Positions 23,416 to 24,831 of a stretch of DNA of 24,831 nt are shown piece by piece. The notes beneath the pieces are model-generated. The model had not been told where the DNA came from. It did no database searches and saw nothing but the letters and a program-made list of their open reading frames with translations. The stretch is from B8-G4 sp033720735 (GTDB lineage Bacteria; Bacteroidota; Bacteroidia; Chitinophagales; Saprospiraceae). The stretch is taken from the NCBI GenBank assembly GCA_033720735.1, contig JAWWBX010000025.1:1-24831 (forward strand), given 5' to 3'. Position 1 is the stretch's first letter. Each line of letters begins with the position of its first letter. A program made the translations under genes and the position numbers.

Positions 23416-23964
23416 TTATTTCTTCTTGCTGCGCGAACTTCTGCTTTTCGATTTCGAACTGCTGGAGCGCGTCGGTCGCTTGGAGGGCAGGGTGAAACAA
23501 TCTTCCGCCGTGATCGGCATGAAGTGATCGGCTTCTTCGATCAGGATCGCCGCTGTGGTCTCCTGGACTGCGGCGATTTCCACACGCACCCCTTCGCCCT
23601 TTAGATGGCGCAGCAGTTCCACGTAATCGGAGTCGCCTGAAAGCACGATGATCGTATCAACCTTCTTGGCGATTTGTGTCGCATTGATGGTCAGCGGGAT
23701 GTCGGCCGACTTGTGACACGGCATCACCGATCCGTGATAGTGTTCAAGAAGCCTGTTGGAGAGTTTCGACGAGATGGCTTTGCCTTCGCGGAAATAGATC
23801 AGACGGCTCAAACCCCGCTCGTTGAGCAGCTTGGGGATCACGATGTCAAAGTTGAGCATTGCCGAACTCTGACCGGTAATGGTCTGGAGACTGCGTTCAA
23901 TATTGTTCCCATCGATCAGGATGGCGACCTCCTGGGTAATGTGTACTTGTGGTGCTTCTTTCAT
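23416..23964 (-). CDS. NYN-domain (LabA/DUF88-like) putative RNase with basic tail
   Basis: This 182-residue protein carries a PIN-like NYN domain. The acidic active-site residues are visible in VAILIDGNN (D18, N21), KSADIPLTI (D88) and VLSGDSDY (D111, D113). The domain ends near residue 160. It is followed by a low-complexity tail of serine, lysine and arginine, SSSSKSKSRSSRSKKK, that is likely disordered and could bind RNA. NYN proteins are predicted metal-dependent ribonucleases in RNA processing. There is no signal peptide. A probable promoter lies about 60 bases upstream, and the DinB gene follows in the same operon. Nuclease activity is inferred from the conserved acidic residues. Confidence 0.92.
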   Translation of the reverse strand: MKEAPQVHITQEVAILIDGNNIERSLQTITGQSSAMLNFDIVIPKLLNERGLSRLIYFREGKAISSKLSNRLLEHYHGSVMPCHKSADIPLTINATQIAKKVDTIIVLSGDSDYVELLRHLKGEGVRVEIAAVQETTAAILIEEADHFMPITAEDCFTLPSKRPTRSSSSKSKSRSSRSKKK

Positions 23965-24020
23965 TTAGTATTCAATGTTGCGCATCAGGCCCGGTTTGGA
24001 CCTGGCTGCAATTTCGATTG

Positions 24021-24051
24021 CAAAGATGCGCAATCTCGCGGTCAACCTCAA
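24021..24051 (-). promoter_or_regulatory. Probable promoter of the NYN-DinB operon
   Basis: On the minus strand CATCTTTG (24028-24021) is one base from the -7 consensus. It is preceded at 20 bases by TTG (24051-24049), a correct -33 spacing. The leader to the ATG at 23964 would be about 50 bases. Confidence 0.5.
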
Positions 24052-24064
24052 CGGGTGTTTTTGA

Positions 24065-24831
24065 CTACTCGATCCAGAACGGGAACGAGGCGTGCTTGCG
24101 CCAGGTCAGCGTATCTCTGCGGAAGCGCTGTTTCTCAATGAGCAACTGATGCTTGCCGCGTGCCAGGTAACTGACATCAATGGTGTGCAGCAGTCCATGT
24201 TCACCCTGGTTGGGATGGATATAAAAATGCGGGGCGCTGGCACTCAGACTGTCATTGATCGTCACCCGACTGACCTGGCTTACGCAAAGCAGGAGTGAAT
24301 CAGCCGAGGTGACGTCGTCGTCATCTCCTGTAAAATTGATCGCAGAGGACTTCATGCCAAGAGATTTTCCACTACTGATGCCGGGGCACAGTCGTTCAAC
24401 CACCGCATTGTCATTATTGGTGTACGGGATGAAAACTTCCAGAAACCCGTTCGTTACATAGCGTGACGGGATACTGGCAAACGTCAGGACATCGCGTTCG
24501 TCAAGCGCATCGTCGTAATGCGTGCGTGCGAGATAAGGCCCCCTCGCCGTTGTGAAATAAAGGTGGGCCTCCGTCTTGATGGAGGTGATCAGGCCCACCA
24601 CGATCATGTAAGGGATCAGCAACAACGCCACCCGCCGGCCAAATTTGTCATCAATCAGATTGTAGTACAAGGGACGGTAGAGGAACGACAGCGTGATGAC
24701 ACTGTAGAACCGGTAGAACGGGTAGTATACGACAGACAGCCACCTGATCCGCTTGAGCCAGCCCAGGGTGACAAAGTCGATAAAGTAGAGGATCCCGGAG
24801 ATCAGGATGATGACGTTGAGGGTTGTATCGA
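24065..24831 (-). CDS. Unrecognised membrane protein (5' end beyond the window)
   Basis: The minus-strand frame is open from the TAG at 24065 to the right edge, so the gene continues outside the window; the TTG at 24670 is not a credible start. Upstream of it the frame encodes two hydrophobic stretches, NVIILISGILYFIDFVTL and YRFYSVITLSFLYRPLYYNL. Another membrane helix, RRVALLLIPYMIVVGLI, follows near 24600-24650. The rest (about 24065-24590) is a polar, probably extracytoplasmic domain of about 170 residues with DDALDERDVLTFASIPSRYV near its beginning and FPFWIE at the very end. I do not recognise the family. The promoter of the NYN gene lies just past the stop, within the 100-base gap. Confidence 0.7.
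   Translation of the reverse strand, partial: DTTLNVIILISGILYFIDFVTLGWLKRIRWLSVVYYPFYRFYSVITLSFLYRPLYYNLIDDKFGRRVALLLIPYMIVVGLITSIKTEAHLYFTTARGPYLARTHYDDALDERDVLTFASIPSRYVTNGFLEVFIPYTNNDNAVVERLCPGISSGKSLGMKSSAINFTGDDDDVTSADSLLLCVSQVSRVTINDSLSASAPHFYIHPNQGEHGLLHTIDVSYLARGKHQLLIEKQRFRRDTLTWRKHASFPFWIE

Noticed and set aside
1..24831. tRNA, rRNA, CRISPR array, insertion sequence or attachment site
   Set aside because: I read both strands for such features and found no repeat-spacer pattern, transposase or integrase motif, or RNA-gene-like stretch; almost all of the window is occupied by ordinary coding sequence.

Overview
The window looks like a chromosomal segment of a GC-rich member of the Bacteroidota, most likely of the Saprospiria/Lewinella type. 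The grounds are several -7 promoter elements of the Bacteroidota form TAnnTTTG (TACCTTTG, TATCTTTG, TAATTTTG, TACATTTG), weak Shine-Dalgarno signals, a type-IX-secretion-like C-terminal tail, a DUF1800/DUF1501 gene pair, and a large secreted protein with thrombospondin-3 and SprB-like modules. The genus is an inference. I saw no tRNA, rRNA, CRISPR array, insertion sequence or prophage, and gene order is dense and undisturbed.

Layout. 1-1919 (+): the end of a surface-sugar cluster, with a membrane-anchored family 2 glycosyltransferase (5' end outside the window) and a PLP-dependent sugar aminotransferase. 1916-4700 (-): a trkA-trkH potassium-uptake operon. 4775-6457 (-): a lipoprotein of the D-aminoacylase amidohydrolase family that lacks the usual HxH metal motif. 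6594-7674 (+): a small stand-alone glycogen-binding-like (CBM48/E-set) protein, a strong intrinsic terminator, and a small exported protein.

7785-16629: two four-gene operons point at each other and overlap by four bases at their 3' ends. The plus-strand arm is esterase, ATP-grasp ligase, class-I glutamine amidotransferase-like protein, and a protein resembling a circularly permuted ATP-grasp enzyme. The minus-strand arm is asparagine synthase B, esterase, M17 leucyl aminopeptidase and a third ATP-grasp ligase. Each arm has a TAnnTTTG promoter, and most internal junctions overlap or are very short. Three different ATP-dependent carboxylate ligases, two glutamine-using enzymes, two alpha/beta hydrolases and a peptidase together suggest synthesis and turnover of a small peptide or amide. 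The product is unknown, and this is the best candidate here for an undescribed system.

16937-22904 (+): an envelope/secretion operon with a DUF1800 protein, a Tat-exported DUF1501 protein ending in a dockerin-like calcium-binding pair, and a modular secreted protein with an internal two-module duplication. 22909-23964 (-): a DinB-family protein and a NYN-domain (LabA/DUF88) putative RNase with a basic Ser/Lys/Arg tail. 24065 to the right edge (-): the C-terminal part of an unrecognised membrane protein.
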